Positions 23,391-32,139 of a stretch of 64,000 nucleotides of DNA are shown piece by piece (the stretch's first letter is position 1; each line of letters opens with the position of its first letter). This DNA is from JBBDXS01 sp040902195. Its GTDB lineage: Bacteria > Chloroflexota > Dehalococcoidia > DSTF01 > RBG-16-68-14. The stretch spans positions 310,001 to 374,000 of the forward strand of contig JBBDXS010000019.1 in NCBI GenBank assembly GCA_040902195.1. The letters are read 5' to 3'. The notes beneath the pieces are model-generated. The model saw only the letters and a program-made list of their open reading frames with translations, searched no databases and was not told the origin of the DNA. The position numbers and the translations under genes are program-made.

Positions 23391-25541
23391 GTGAGCCACA
23401 ACTCGGCGACCTTCGTACCGATGAGCGATGAATCGTCTGCTGAGACCCTTCTTGGACGGGCACGTGATGCCGTGTCACGGGGGGAGTGGCAGCAGGCTTA
23501 CGACTTGCTCATCGAGACTGACGCGCGATCGCCTCTGAGTACGCCGGACCTCGCCCTTCTCGCGGACATGGCGTACGCCGCGGGTCACCTCGATGTGACG
23601 ATCGCGACGTGGGAACGGGCATACGGGCAGAGCGTGCGAGTGGGTGATCGTCTTGCGGCAGCAGGCGCGGCCGTCCGGGTCGCCATGCACCTGCTCTTCG
23701 ACACTGCTCTCATGGCCCCGGTGCGTGGCTGGACGAAGCGGGTTGAGCAGCTCCTAGAGGGCCTCGACGAGACACCGGTTCATGCTTGGTTGGCGGTGGT
23801 TCGGAACTACGAGCGGCTGCTTTCGGGCGACTTCGAAGAAGCCCGGAAGTGGGCCCGCCGAGCGATCGAAACGGGCACGAATTGTGCTCCCGCCGCAGCC
23901 GCCATCGGTCGTGTAGCCGAGGCCCGCAGCCTTATCCTCGAAGGCAATGTCTCGCAGGGACTGGGGCTGCTCAACGAAGCAGCTCTGGCAGCGGTCTCCG
24001 GTGAGCTCGATCCCATCTCCACCGGGATGGTCTATTGCGAAGTCGTGTGTGCGCTGCAAGCGCTCGCGCAATACGACTTGGCCGAGGAGTGGACTGAAGC
24101 GATGGAGCGCTGGCGACAGGGGCAGCCCGTGGGGAGTATCCACGGACGCTGCCGAGTTCACCGGGCCGAGATCCTCCGGCTGCGAGGGTCGTGCATGGAA
24201 GCGGAGAAGGAAGCGCTCTTGGCCTGCGAGGAGCTGCGCCCGTACTTGCGTCGGGAGTTCGGGTGGCCGCTGACCGAGCTCGGCCGCATCCGCCTTAGAA
24301 GAGGAGACATCCAGGGCGCAGAGGTGGCGTTTCTCGGGGCGCACGAGGCCGCGTGGGACCCACAGCCAGGCCTTGCCCTGGTGCATCTGGCCCAAGGTGA
24401 CGTGGGGCTGGCGGCAGCATCCATCCGAGATGCTCTCGCGCGCCCCGGGAATGTGCCCTCGAAGGAGGTGCCACCGAATACTGAGCTGCGCCGGGCGCCC
24501 CTCCTCGAGGCGCAGGTCGAGATCGAGGTCGCGGCAGGAAATCTCGATTCGGCCCGAGCGGCGGCAGAGCAGCTCTCGCGTATAGGGGCGTTGTTTGAGA
24601 GCAAGGCGCTCGCTGCGAGCGCAACCCTAGCCCGGGGAAGAGTACGGCTGGCCGAAGGCGATGCGGCCGGCGCCCGCTTGGAATTCGCAGCGGCCGCGCA
24701 TCTCTGGAACGAGGTCGGCGCACCCTACGAGACGGCACTCGCTCGCATGGGGCTCGGGGATGCCTACCGCGCCGAGGGAAACCAGGCTCTAGCGCTACTG
24801 GAGTTCCGAGCCGCACGATCAGTCTTCGAGCAGATCGGAGCCAAACTTGAGGAGGCGCGAGCGGCGCTGGCTTGCGGCGAGGGGCGAGGAGATGACGTAG
24901 GAGAGCTCAGAGTACAGGTGCCGCCGGCTCCATCTGGCGCCGACTGGCACGTCGACCAGGAAAACGTCTTTCGGCGAGAGGGCGACTACTGGTCGGTCGT
25001 GTTCGAGGGGCATACCGTACGCCTGCGCGATCTGAAGGGCCTGCACTACCTGGCCCGGCTCCTCGCCGATCCGGGAAGGGAGTTCCACGCTCTGGACCTA
25101 ATGGCTGCTGAGAGAGACAGAGCCGGGAACTTTAGCCGCATCGCGGAGACGGGCCTGTCATTCACGAGAGAGATGGATGCCGGCGCTTTGCTCGATGGGC
25201 CGGCTAAGGAGGCTTACCGAAGACGTCTTGCTGAGATTGAAGAGGACATCGAAGAGGCGCGGGCTATGGGGGATCCGGAACGGGCCGCACAGGCGGATAC
25301 CGAGCGTGACTTCATCGTGCGCGAGCTGTCCCGTGCGTTCGGGTTGGGTGGTCGTGATCGACGCGCGGGTTCCGCGTCGGAACGAGCTAGAGTGAGCGTG
25401 ACCCGAGCCGTCCGCCAAGCCATGGCACGAATCCGTCAGCACAACTCACCGTTAGGGGAGCACCTCGACCGAGCCATCCGCACCGGCACCTACTGCGCTT
25501 ACCTGCCCGACCCGCGGGCTCCCTGCAATTGGAAAGCCTGA
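23391..25541 (+). CDS. Large TPR protein with C-terminal regulator-like domain
   Basis: About 716 residues (706 from ATG 23421). Residues up to about 510 are TPR-like helix pairs in units of 35-40 residues (for example LLGRARDAVSRGEWQQAYDLL, HLDVTIATWERAYGQS, DFEEARKWARRAIET, DIQGAEVAFLGAHEA, GNQALALLEFRAARSVFEQ). The last 200 residues contain NVFRREGDYWSVVFEGHTVRLRDLKGLHYLARLL and a coiled-coil LAEIEEDIEEARAMGDPERAAQADTERDF, a conserved tail found in large ATPase/adenylate-cyclase regulators of Actinobacteria and Chloroflexota, often with a (R)ARVSVTRAVRxAM helix. No Walker or LuxR HTH motif is present. Inferred role: signalling scaffold or transcription-linked regulator. Start choice is uncertain; GTG has AGAGG 4 bases upstream. 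Confidence 0.75.
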   Translation: MSHNSATFVPMSDESSAETLLGRARDAVSRGEWQQAYDLLIETDARSPLSTPDLALLADMAYAAGHLDVTIATWERAYGQSVRVGDRLAAAGAAVRVAMHLLFDTALMAPVRGWTKRVEQLLEGLDETPVHAWLAVVRNYERLLSGDFEEARKWARRAIETGTNCAPAAAAIGRVAEARSLILEGNVSQGLGLLNEAALAAVSGELDPISTGMVYCEVVCALQALAQYDLAEEWTEAMERWRQGQPVGSIHGRCRVHRAEILRLRGSCMEAEKEALLACEELRPYLRREFGWPLTELGRIRLRRGDIQGAEVAFLGAHEAAWDPQPGLALVHLAQGDVGLAAASIRDALARPGNVPSKEVPPNTELRRAPLLEAQVEIEVAAGNLDSARAAAEQLSRIGALFESKALAASATLARGRVRLAEGDAAGARLEFAAAAHLWNEVGAPYETALARMGLGDAYRAEGNQALALLEFRAARSVFEQIGAKLEEARAALACGEGRGDDVGELRVQVPPAPSGADWHVDQENVFRREGDYWSVVFEGHTVRLRDLKGLHYLARLLADPGREFHALDLMAAERDRAGNFSRIAETGLSFTREMDAGALLDGPAKEAYRRRLAEIEEDIEEARAMGDPERAAQADTERDFIVRELSRAFGLGGRDRRAGSASERARVSVTRAVRQAMARIRQHNSPLGEHLDRAIRTGTYCAYLPDPRAPCNWKA

Positions 25542-25807
25542 CGAGCCCGCTCGCTCTTCATGGCTGCGCAGGGCGGGCCATTAGAAGGCGACTGCCTCTA
25601 AAGTGCCCGGCCAGTTCGCCAAGGGTTGTAACCGCAAACCTCAAAACGACGCGTGAGGCGCCGGATGGGAACGCACACTATGGGGGGATCGTGATAGTGC
25701 CACCAACCCCTTCGCCCTATCCACCCTCCGTCCCACAAGCGACAGCGAAGGGCTCTGCCGCGTGCTACCGCCAGCCCACCTAGTGGTGGCAGGACGGAGA
25801 CGGCTGG
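25542..25807. other. Gene-free stretch
   Basis: No gene seen. It contains the dyad CACTAT (25676-25681) / ATAGTG (25694-25699) and a copy of the GCGACAGCGAAGG word (about 25739) that also ends the repeat elements near 53455, 60560 and 61860. Confidence 0.4.
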
Positions 25808-25836
25808 TTGACAATCTCTAGCGAACGTCCTATACG
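25808..25836 (+). promoter_or_regulatory. Strong promoter giving a leaderless mRNA
   Basis: TTGACA (25808-25813), 17-base spacer, TATACG (25831-25836). The expected RNA start, 6-7 bases after the -10, coincides with the GTG start at 25843, and no ribosome site exists upstream of that codon. Confidence 0.75.
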
Positions 25837-25842
25837 TTCTGC

Positions 25843-26991
25843 GTGCGCGCAGATGTCGTGATCTTAGGTGCAGGCTTTGGTGGCCTTGAGCTATCGGCGC
25901 GCCTTTCATCCGCCTTCGCCGGCGACATCAGCGTCATCCTCATCGATAAGAACGAGTCGTTCGTGTTCGGCTTCTCCAAGTTCGATCTCATGTTCGGGCG
26001 CGAAAGTTTGGAAGGTGTTCAGTCTCACTACCGCGACATCGTTAACCCGGGTGTTCAATTCCGCCACGAGCTCGTTGTTTCTATCGACCCGGTCGCGCGC
26101 CGCGTCGTAACCGACGCAAGTACATACGACGCCGACGTCCTGGTCATCGCGCTCGGGGCGGAGTACGACTTCAGCGTTCCACCAGGGTTCGCGGACGGCG
26201 GCTACGAGTTCTATTCCATCGCTGGCGCTCTCAGGGTCCGCGATGTGCTGCCATCCCTAACATCGGGGAACGTGATCATCGGCGTGCTGGGCGAGCCGTT
26301 CAAATGTCCGCCGGCGCCCTGTGAAGCGGCGATGCTGTTGGATGCGTGGCTCGAGGCGCGTGGCGTCCGATCGAACATCGAGATGAGCGTCGTGTCGCCG
26401 TGGGGCATACCGATACCGGCGTCCCAGGCAGCATCGAAGGCTATCCTCGATCGTTTCGCTGAGCGAAACATCGCGCTTGTACCCGATCAGGTTGTGACGG
26501 CGCTTGACCCGGCGAACAAGGTCGCCTTGCTCCAAGATGGACGCAGCCTCCCGTACGATCTCTTTCTTGGCATACCGGTCCATCGCGTTCCCGCCGTCGT
26601 CGAAGCGTCCGGCCTCGCCGTCGACGGCTGGATCCCTGTCGAGAAGACAAACCTCGCCACGCGTTTCCCGGATGTCTATGCTATCGGCGACGTGACGAGC
26701 GCGCCCGTGCCCAAGGCGGGCATCTTCGCCGAGAGCGCGGGCCGCGCCGTCGCGGAGCATCTCATCGTGCGTCGGCGACAGGCGGGCGCGGCCAAGCCGT
26801 ACGACGGCGCGGGGTCCTGCTTCATCGAGTTCGGCGACCACAAGGTCGGGCGCGTCGACGCCGACTTCCTCACCGGCCCATCGGTCGTCGCGCCGTTCAC
26901 AGAAGCGTCGCTACAGGGAGCCGAGGAGAAGAAAGAGTTCGCTTCAACCAGGCGCCTGCGCTGGTTTGGCCACCAGGCGCCCAACGTCTGA
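25843..26991 (+). CDS. FAD/NAD(P)-binding oxidoreductase, sulfide:quinone reductase-like
   Basis: 382 residues. N-terminal FAD-binding VVILGAGFGGLELSARLS, LIDKNESFVFGFSKFDLMFGRE, second nucleotide site around NVIIGVLGEPFKCPPAPCEAAMLLDAWL, and C-terminal ATRFPDVYAIGDVTSAPVPKAGIFAESAGRAVAEHL, the latter closing over FAD. The KCPPAPCEAA loop is the hallmark of SQR/FCSD-like enzymes, but only two cysteines are present, so canonical sulfide chemistry (which needs three or two specific redox cysteines) is uncertain; quinone reduction with another donor is possible. The GTG start at 25843 lies at the predicted RNA 5' end. No amphipathic C-terminal helix is obvious, although the final FASTRRLRWFGHQ could bind membrane. 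Confidence 0.85.
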   Translation: MRADVVILGAGFGGLELSARLSSAFAGDISVILIDKNESFVFGFSKFDLMFGRESLEGVQSHYRDIVNPGVQFRHELVVSIDPVARRVVTDASTYDADVLVIALGAEYDFSVPPGFADGGYEFYSIAGALRVRDVLPSLTSGNVIIGVLGEPFKCPPAPCEAAMLLDAWLEARGVRSNIEMSVVSPWGIPIPASQAASKAILDRFAERNIALVPDQVVTALDPANKVALLQDGRSLPYDLFLGIPVHRVPAVVEASGLAVDGWIPVEKTNLATRFPDVYAIGDVTSAPVPKAGIFAESAGRAVAEHLIVRRRQAGAAKPYDGAGSCFIEFGDHKVGRVDADFLTGPSVVAPFTEASLQGAEEKKEFASTRRLRWFGHQAPNV

Positions 26992-27152
26992 CCGCTCCCA
27001 CCTAGCGGTGACGACGACCTACCTCCGCCCTTTCTCTCTTGTCATCCGAGGGGCGAGAGCGTGAAGGGGCGGGGAGCCCGAGGGACCTGACCGCCCTCTC
27101 GCCCGCCTCCACCCGGCGAGATAGGGTAGGGCTGGCTCCGAGCCTCCCGCAC

Positions 27153-28391
27153 CTAGCGCGCCGTCGCGTTGCTCGCTGCTTGCTCCGCCGGCGCTTCCGG
27201 CAAGCGTCCACGCAGGTCCGACGGCTTGAACGGGCCCGGCTCCGCGATCAGCCGTCGCGCCGCATCGAGCTGGCGCAGCATGCGCCACAGCAGCACGCCC
27301 CGGACCCGGCCATCTTCCAGGTAGTAGACAACGCCCCGTTTGTAAGGCTCCTCGATCCAGTCGGCGATGGTCTCGTGCCGGGCATCGAGATCTCCCACAG
27401 CCTGGTAGGCGAGGTCGAACAGGTTCGTGTAGAAGTACGGCAGGTGGTGGTATGGTTCGCCGGCGCCAGCCATGCTCTTACCGGCCGCCTGCCCCATCAT
27501 CATGGCGTTGTCCTCGTGCTCTACCTGGATACGGCGGCCGAGCGCCGGGTTCGTGAACGCCGCGACGTCACCCGCGGCGAACACGTCCTCGTGCGACGTG
27601 CGCAACAATTCGTCGACGACGATGCCATGCTCGACTTCGATGCCCGCCTCCTCGGCCAGTTCAGTGTTCGGGATGAGCCCAAGGCCTGCGATGACGCCGT
27701 CGACCAGGAGTTCGCGCTCCTGGTCCTGGGCGGGGTCGTGAGCACGCGTGCTCACGAGAAACTCGGCTCCGCGCTGCTTGACTCCGACAACCAATGTGTC
27801 GGTGAGCACCCCCACACTCTTCTCCCGGAAGTAGTTGGTGATGTGGTCTGACAGATCACGCGGGTACACCAGGGCGCCTATGCCCGCCTCTGGGAAGATC
27901 ATCGTTACTTGCTTGTCATTCATGGCGAGAGCGGCCGCGATCTCGGACCCGATGAACCCACCCCCGATCACGGCGAAGCGCTGACCTTGCTCTGTCTGGT
28001 CTCGCAGATGACGATAGTCTGCTAGCGTGCGGAAGTAGTTGACACCTTCGGCGTCGAACGGGAGGCGTCGCGGCCGGCCCCCTGTCGCAAGCAAGAGCTT
28101 CTCATATCCAAACTCGTCTCCATCTGTGGCGACGGCGCGCTTCTCGTCAAGGTTGAGCGTCTGGATTGTCTTGCCGGTATGTATGTCTGCCTGCTCGCTC
28201 GTGCGATAGCCGATGCGATCGAGCGGAATGCCCTTCCAGAGCCCCTTCGAGAGCGGAGGCCGTCTGTAGGGTGGGTCCTCCTCACTGCTGAGCACTCCGA
28301 TTGATCCGTCGGCGTCGATCTCCCGGATACCCGCGACGGCTGCGTCAGCGGTCATACCGCCGCCGATGATCAGGTACTTGTAATCCGGCAT
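27153..28391 (-). CDS. NAD(P)/FAD oxidoreductase, ferredoxin reductase/AIF-like
   Basis: 412 residues from the ATG at 28389-28391 (AGGAAG just upstream). N-terminal FAD motif YLIIGGGMTADAAVAGI, EDPPYRRPPLSKGLW (the class signature PPYxRPxLSK), ATGGRPRRLPF, NAD site FAVIGGGFIGSEIAAAL, and C-terminal EDVFAAGDVAAFTNP with HEDNAMMMGQAAGKSM; then an AIF_C-like dimerisation domain with YFYTNLFDLAYQAVGDLD. Expected to pass electrons from NAD(P)H to a ferredoxin, rubredoxin or quinone; partner not encoded next door. A slight difference from BphA4-type enzymes is the longer C-terminal tail rich in Ala/Pro. Convergent with the SQR-like gene. Confidence 0.9.
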   Translation of the reverse strand: MPDYKYLIIGGGMTADAAVAGIREIDADGSIGVLSSEEDPPYRRPPLSKGLWKGIPLDRIGYRTSEQADIHTGKTIQTLNLDEKRAVATDGDEFGYEKLLLATGGRPRRLPFDAEGVNYFRTLADYRHLRDQTEQGQRFAVIGGGFIGSEIAAALAMNDKQVTMIFPEAGIGALVYPRDLSDHITNYFREKSVGVLTDTLVVGVKQRGAEFLVSTRAHDPAQDQERELLVDGVIAGLGLIPNTELAEEAGIEVEHGIVVDELLRTSHEDVFAAGDVAAFTNPALGRRIQVEHEDNAMMMGQAAGKSMAGAGEPYHHLPYFYTNLFDLAYQAVGDLDARHETIADWIEEPYKRGVVYYLEDGRVRGVLLWRMLRQLDAARRLIAEPGPFKPSDLRGRLPEAPAEQAASNATAR

Positions 28392-28798
28392 AACTTCCTG
28401 TTCCTCGTCGCACATTGGCCAGGCCGTCCGATACGCCGCATGGTATTGCGTGGGTGACGGCTAGGCAAACAGAGCTGGCCCCCAGCGTCGTGCCACCAGC
28501 CCCTTCGCGCATTCGACGACGCCACCTACCATCGTTCCCGTGGATCTGGAATCGTCCGCCCTCGAGCGAAGTGAAGGGTCGCACCGTCATCGCCCTGCGC
28601 CTCCCCTCTCCCTCCGGGAGAGGGGTCGGGGGTGAGGGAAGCTCGCGCAGGCGTGGTCCAGATCACAGAGCAAATTAGTCGTTAAATCGACACGCGCGGA
28701 TTCAAAAGGGGCCCGAAAGTTTTGTTTTTGCGCACAAATTCGCCGATTGGACGTGCAAGCCCCAGCCAGGAGAAAGGAGAAGAAAGAAGCTGCGTTAC
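28392..28798. other. Gene-free stretch with an interspersed GC repeat
   Basis: No coding signal. At 28600-28640 a GAGAGGGG/CCCCTCTC hairpin is followed by a GGGGGTGAGGG tail, an interspersed repeat whose reverse-orientation relative lies at 53292-53335. AT-rich sequence at 28678-28750 precedes the end of the PHP gene and could hold a terminator, but no perfect stem was seen. Confidence 0.5.
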
Positions 28799-29449
28799 CT
28801 ACTTCGCAGCGACGGATGCCAGATCGACGGGGCGGAAGCGCCCCGCCCGCAGCTCCTCGATCAGGTCCTCAACGCTCTCGATGCGCCGCTCGAACTCCGT
28901 CGCGCACTGTCCGATGTCGACGCGCGCGTGCGCGTCGGAGCCCGCAGAGCCGTGCATCTCCATCATCGTCGCCAGCCGCTGCGAGAACTCGTTCTCGCGA
29001 TCGGTGCCACGTCCGTTGATCACCTCAAGCGCGGCGCAGTACTGGTACGCCGGGTTCCGGCTCGCGCGCCGCAACGCCTCGTCGTAATCAAGCTCGCTCT
29101 CGATGTACCAGGGCATCTGCCGCCGGTACGGATGCGCTGCGACCATCGCGCCGTGCGCCTGCTCGATGTAGTGCGCCAGCTCGTGCGAGCGGTGCATGCC
29201 GTACACGTACGTTTCGAGCCCGTAGCAGAGGATATGCCCGTCGTCCGTATTGATCTCGATGGCCGGCAGCACGACGTAGTTGTGCTTCTTCGCCAGCGCG
29301 GCGACGTCGTCCGGCTTCCAGAAGAAGTCGTGTTCGGAGAGGCAGATGCCGTCTAGCCCCGCCGCGCGGGAGCGCTCGATGAGGTCGTCCGGCGTCAGGT
29401 AAGAATCCCAGGAGAGCGGCTTGGTGTGCGTGTGCAGGTCAATGATCAT
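28799..29449 (-). CDS. PHP-domain metal-dependent phosphoesterase
   Basis: 216 residues: DLHTHTKPLSWDSYLTPDDLIERSRAAGLDGICLSEHD is PHP motif I/II (H6, H8 and E/H/D ligands), with LPAIEINTDDGHILCYGL (motif III), MVAAHPYRRQ (His of motif IV) and GSDAHARVDIGQCATEF near the end (H and D of motif IV/V). All metal ligands appear present. Relatives hydrolyse small phosphomonoesters or act as RNase-like exonucleases; substrate unknown. ATG at 29447-29449 begins at the first strand; an upstream in-frame start adds no conserved residues. Divergent from the LLM gene by 80 bases. Confidence 0.88.
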   Translation of the reverse strand: MIIDLHTHTKPLSWDSYLTPDDLIERSRAAGLDGICLSEHDFFWKPDDVAALAKKHNYVVLPAIEINTDDGHILCYGLETYVYGMHRSHELAHYIEQAHGAMVAAHPYRRQMPWYIESELDYDEALRRASRNPAYQYCAALEVINGRGTDRENEFSQRLATMMEMHGSAGSDAHARVDIGQCATEFERRIESVEDLIEELRAGRFRPVDLASVAAK

Positions 29450-29529
29450 AGGCGAGCGTCCTGCATGGTACCTAGCGACGCGGGTTGCCGCCATACGCTA
29501 AGCTGCGTCGCGGATAGGAGGGGATCACG

Positions 29530-30438
29530 ATGCGAATCGGCATCTTCGCAGACACGTCAGGCACGATAGACGACATCGTCGGAAGGGCGCAGGAAGCCGA
29601 ACGGGACGGGTTTCAGAGCTTCTGGGTCTCGCACATCTTCGGCCCGGACGCGCTGACAGCGCTCGCGGTCATCGGCCAGAAGACAAGCCGGATCGAGTTG
29701 GGCACATCGGTCGTGCCCGTGTACGGGCGCCACCCCCACGCGTTCGCGCAGCAGGCGCTCACGACGCAGGCCGCGAGCGGCGGCCGGCTGACGCTCGGCA
29801 TCGGCCTGTCGCACCAGGTCGTCGTCGAAAACATGTGGGGCCTATCGTACGAGAAGCCCGCCGTGCACATGCGCGAGTACCTCTCGGTGCTCATCCCGCT
29901 CCTGCATGGAGAGCCCGTGAGCTACAGCGGCGAGATCTTTCGCGTGAACGCCGGCCTCCAGATCCCCGTCACGAAGCCGCCGGGGCTGGTCCTCGCTGCG
30001 CTTGCGCCCGCGATGTTGCGCATGGCGGGCGAACGAGCCGATGGCACGGTGACGTGGATGACCGGCATCAAGGCGATCGAGACGCATATCGCGCCGCGCC
30101 TCAACGCCGCCGCCGAGGCCGCGGGCCGCCCGAGGGGGCGCATCTGTGTCGGCCTGCCGATCGCCGTCACGGACGATCCGACAGGCGCGCGCGAACGGGC
30201 GGCACAGATGTTCCAGATGTACGGACAACTCCCGAACTACCAGCGTGTGCTGGCGAAGGCGGGCGTCAAGAGCCCGGGCGACGTCGCGATCGTCGGAAGC
30301 GAAGCCGAGGTGGAGGAGCAACTGCGCGCGCTCGCAAAAGCCGGCGCGACCGACTTCCTCGCGGTGCACTTCCCGGCGGACCCGGACGCGATCGAGCGCA
30401 CGAGCGCGCTACTGAAGCGTCTGGTCGGCTCGATCTAG
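29530..30438 (+). CDS. LLM-class flavin-dependent oxidoreductase
   Basis: 302 residues with the luciferase-like TIM barrel: MRIGIFADTSGTIDDIVGRAQEAERDGFQSFWVSHIFGPDALTAL, IELGTSVVPVYGRHPHAFAQQALTTQAASGGRLTLGIGLSHQ, PVTKPPGLVLAALAPAMLRMAGERADGTVTWM, and the TEVD-like AKAGATDFLAVHFP end. The pattern resembles F420-dependent (MSMEG_2249 type) members, but cofactor is not certain. Ribosome site AGGAGGGG 8 bases before the ATG. Its last 30 bases overlap the 3' end of the convergent monooxygenase gene. Confidence 0.88.
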   Translation: MRIGIFADTSGTIDDIVGRAQEAERDGFQSFWVSHIFGPDALTALAVIGQKTSRIELGTSVVPVYGRHPHAFAQQALTTQAASGGRLTLGIGLSHQVVVENMWGLSYEKPAVHMREYLSVLIPLLHGEPVSYSGEIFRVNAGLQIPVTKPPGLVLAALAPAMLRMAGERADGTVTWMTGIKAIETHIAPRLNAAAEAAGRPRGRICVGLPIAVTDDPTGARERAAQMFQMYGQLPNYQRVLAKAGVKSPGDVAIVGSEAEVEEQLRALAKAGATDFLAVHFPADPDAIERTSALLKRLVGSI

Positions 30439-31395
30439 CGGATCGCGCAGCAGGCGCTCCGCTTCGTCGCAGACCGAGCGCAGCACGTCGGCGGCGGGAC
30501 GGATGGCATCGATCGCGCGCGCGCCCGTGCCCATGTACACGGCCGCGATGTCCGTGTCGTGCCGTTGCTCCGCCTCCGCGAACGCCGGCGCAAGCTCCTC
30601 GAGGTGGTTGCGCAGCTCGTCCTCGCGTCCGTGCCACTCCTGCGCGAATCGATTGCGATAGACTCGTCCCGCGATGCCCGGCGGCCACGGCAGCCCGGCG
30701 ACGATGTCGAAGACCTCGGTGTACACCGTGTCGAACCCGTCGCTCTCCACGATGCGCTGCTTGTAGGAGTCCGGCACCTCGATGGCCTCCGGCGTCGCGA
30801 TGAACGCTGTCCCCATCGATGCGCCATCCGCGCCGGACGCGAGCGCTGCCGCGAGCGTGCGGCCATCGCTGATGCCGCCGGCAGCAGCGATGGGCATGTG
30901 CGGGAACTGCTCGCGCGCGGCGAAGAGGAGCGGGAGCAGCTCCTCGGTGCCGGTGTGTCCGCCCGCCTCGTTGCCCTGCACGATCAGCGCGTCGGCGCCG
31001 GACTCGACGGCCTGCCGCGCCAGCTCGATCGCCTGTACCTGGCAGACCACCTTCGCGCCGGCGCTCTTTGCCAGACCGACGGCCGCTCCCGGCTCGCCGA
31101 ACGAGAAGATGATCACCGGCACGCGTTCGCTCAGCGCCAGCTCGAAGTGTTGCGCGAAGACAGGAATGAACGCCGTGATGAACCCCATGCCGAACGCGCG
31201 GTCCGTCTGCGACCGGATCTGGCGGATCTGCTCGCGCACCCAGTCTGGCCCGGCCGGGTTGATCCCGCCGAACGTCCCGAGGCCGCCCGCCCTCGATACC
31301 GCGGCCGCCAGCGTGCCGCCGCTGTGCATCGCCATCGGCGCGGAGATGACGGGGTAGCGCAGATCGAACAGCTCGGTAATGCGCGTGCGTAGCAT
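30409..31395 (-). CDS. Nitronate monooxygenase (NMO, 2-nitropropane dioxygenase-like)
   Basis: 328 residues, FMN TIM barrel: LFDLRYPVISAPMAMHSGGTLAAAVSRAGGLGTFGG at the N-terminus, VIFSFGEP, VQGNEAGGHTGTEELLPLLF (motif with the catalytic His in GGHTG), AAGGISDGRTLAAALASGADGASMGTAFIATPEA (phosphate-binding). Oxidises nitronates to carbonyls, or may act as a quinone or enoyl reductase in lipid metabolism as suggested by its operon. The start ATG at 31393-31395 follows the unknown ORF by 7 bases; earlier starts lie inside that ORF. Last gene of the DUF35-thiolase operon; convergent overlap with the LLM gene. Confidence 0.9.
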   Translation of the reverse strand: MLRTRITELFDLRYPVISAPMAMHSGGTLAAAVSRAGGLGTFGGINPAGPDWVREQIRQIRSQTDRAFGMGFITAFIPVFAQHFELALSERVPVIIFSFGEPGAAVGLAKSAGAKVVCQVQAIELARQAVESGADALIVQGNEAGGHTGTEELLPLLFAAREQFPHMPIAAAGGISDGRTLAAALASGADGASMGTAFIATPEAIEVPDSYKQRIVESDGFDTVYTEVFDIVAGLPWPPGIAGRVYRNRFAQEWHGREDELRNHLEELAPAFAEAEQRHDTDIAAVYMGTGARAIDAIRPAADVLRSVCDEAERLLRDPLDRADQTLQ

Positions 31396-31402
31396 CACAA
31401 CT

Positions 31403-32101
31403 TCAAGGCCGAAGGAATTCCTGTAAAGACCTTGCCGCGTATTGATAGGCTGGAGACAAGCAGGCGATCTGGATGTGTATGGTGTTTCGTAGGTCATAAA
31501 GGACGTCCAAGTCCTCATCCGCAAGTGCCAGACACATGATAAAGTCAGCCCAGTTCGGAATCACTGAGGTGGACCAGCTGTCATGCCACGCTGTAACGGG
31601 ATAGCGATTTTCTAGAGCGGCTACTGCATCGACTAAGACGATGTTGGGTAACATCTTGTAACCTCGCCCTTCTGTCGCAAAATCGGCGAATTGCGTATCA
31701 AGCCACGCGAAATGCGTGCGACTCTCTGGAGCCTCATCGCCTAAGACTGCCAGAAGAGCATCGGCTACCTTATTCTTAACCTGGTCGGTGAGAACGTTCT
31801 GGTTATCCCGTTGGACGAGCCAAGATAGATATGCGAGGACTGGCGCGGCAAAGGCTTCTATCAACTGCATAGCCGATTTGTCGGATGCTTTCGTCCATAA
31901 TGGCTGTAAAGCTGGCGCTTGCACAGAAGCCAGGGCCGCTTGATGGCCGCCCAACAGCGACGCTTCCATTAGCGCGCCGCAAACAGACGGTGCCTCTGCG
32001 ATGGGGAAGGGGTCTTGTCGGCAAAATGCCTCAAAGCGATCGTACATTGTTGAGTACGCTGCTTCAAAGACGGTGTCCGTCTCGGACTTGAACAAAGGCA
32101 T
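31403..32101 (-). CDS. Unknown protein inserted in the thiolase operon
   Basis: 232 residues, not recognised. Begins MPLFKSETDTVFEAAYSTMYDRFEAFC; largely helical, with LPNIVLVDAVAALENRYPV and FIMCLALADEDLDVLYDLRN segments; no signal peptide, no membrane span. It has a GGAGG 8 bases before the ATG. GC is lower than in its neighbours and codon use is more balanced, as for the unknown gene at 11423-12082, although the proteins do not look alike. Starts 38 bases after the thiolase stop and ends 7 bases before the monooxygenase start, so it is part of the transcript; its origin is likely recent acquisition. Confidence 0.75.
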   Translation of the reverse strand: MPLFKSETDTVFEAAYSTMYDRFEAFCRQDPFPIAEAPSVCGALMEASLLGGHQAALASVQAPALQPLWTKASDKSAMQLIEAFAAPVLAYLSWLVQRDNQNVLTDQVKNKVADALLAVLGDEAPESRTHFAWLDTQFADFATEGRGYKMLPNIVLVDAVAALENRYPVTAWHDSWSTSVIPNWADFIMCLALADEDLDVLYDLRNTIHIQIACLSPAYQYAARSLQEFLRP

Positions 32102-32139
32102 GGTGCTGCCTCCACGCAAGAGTACAGTCGTTGGGCGAG

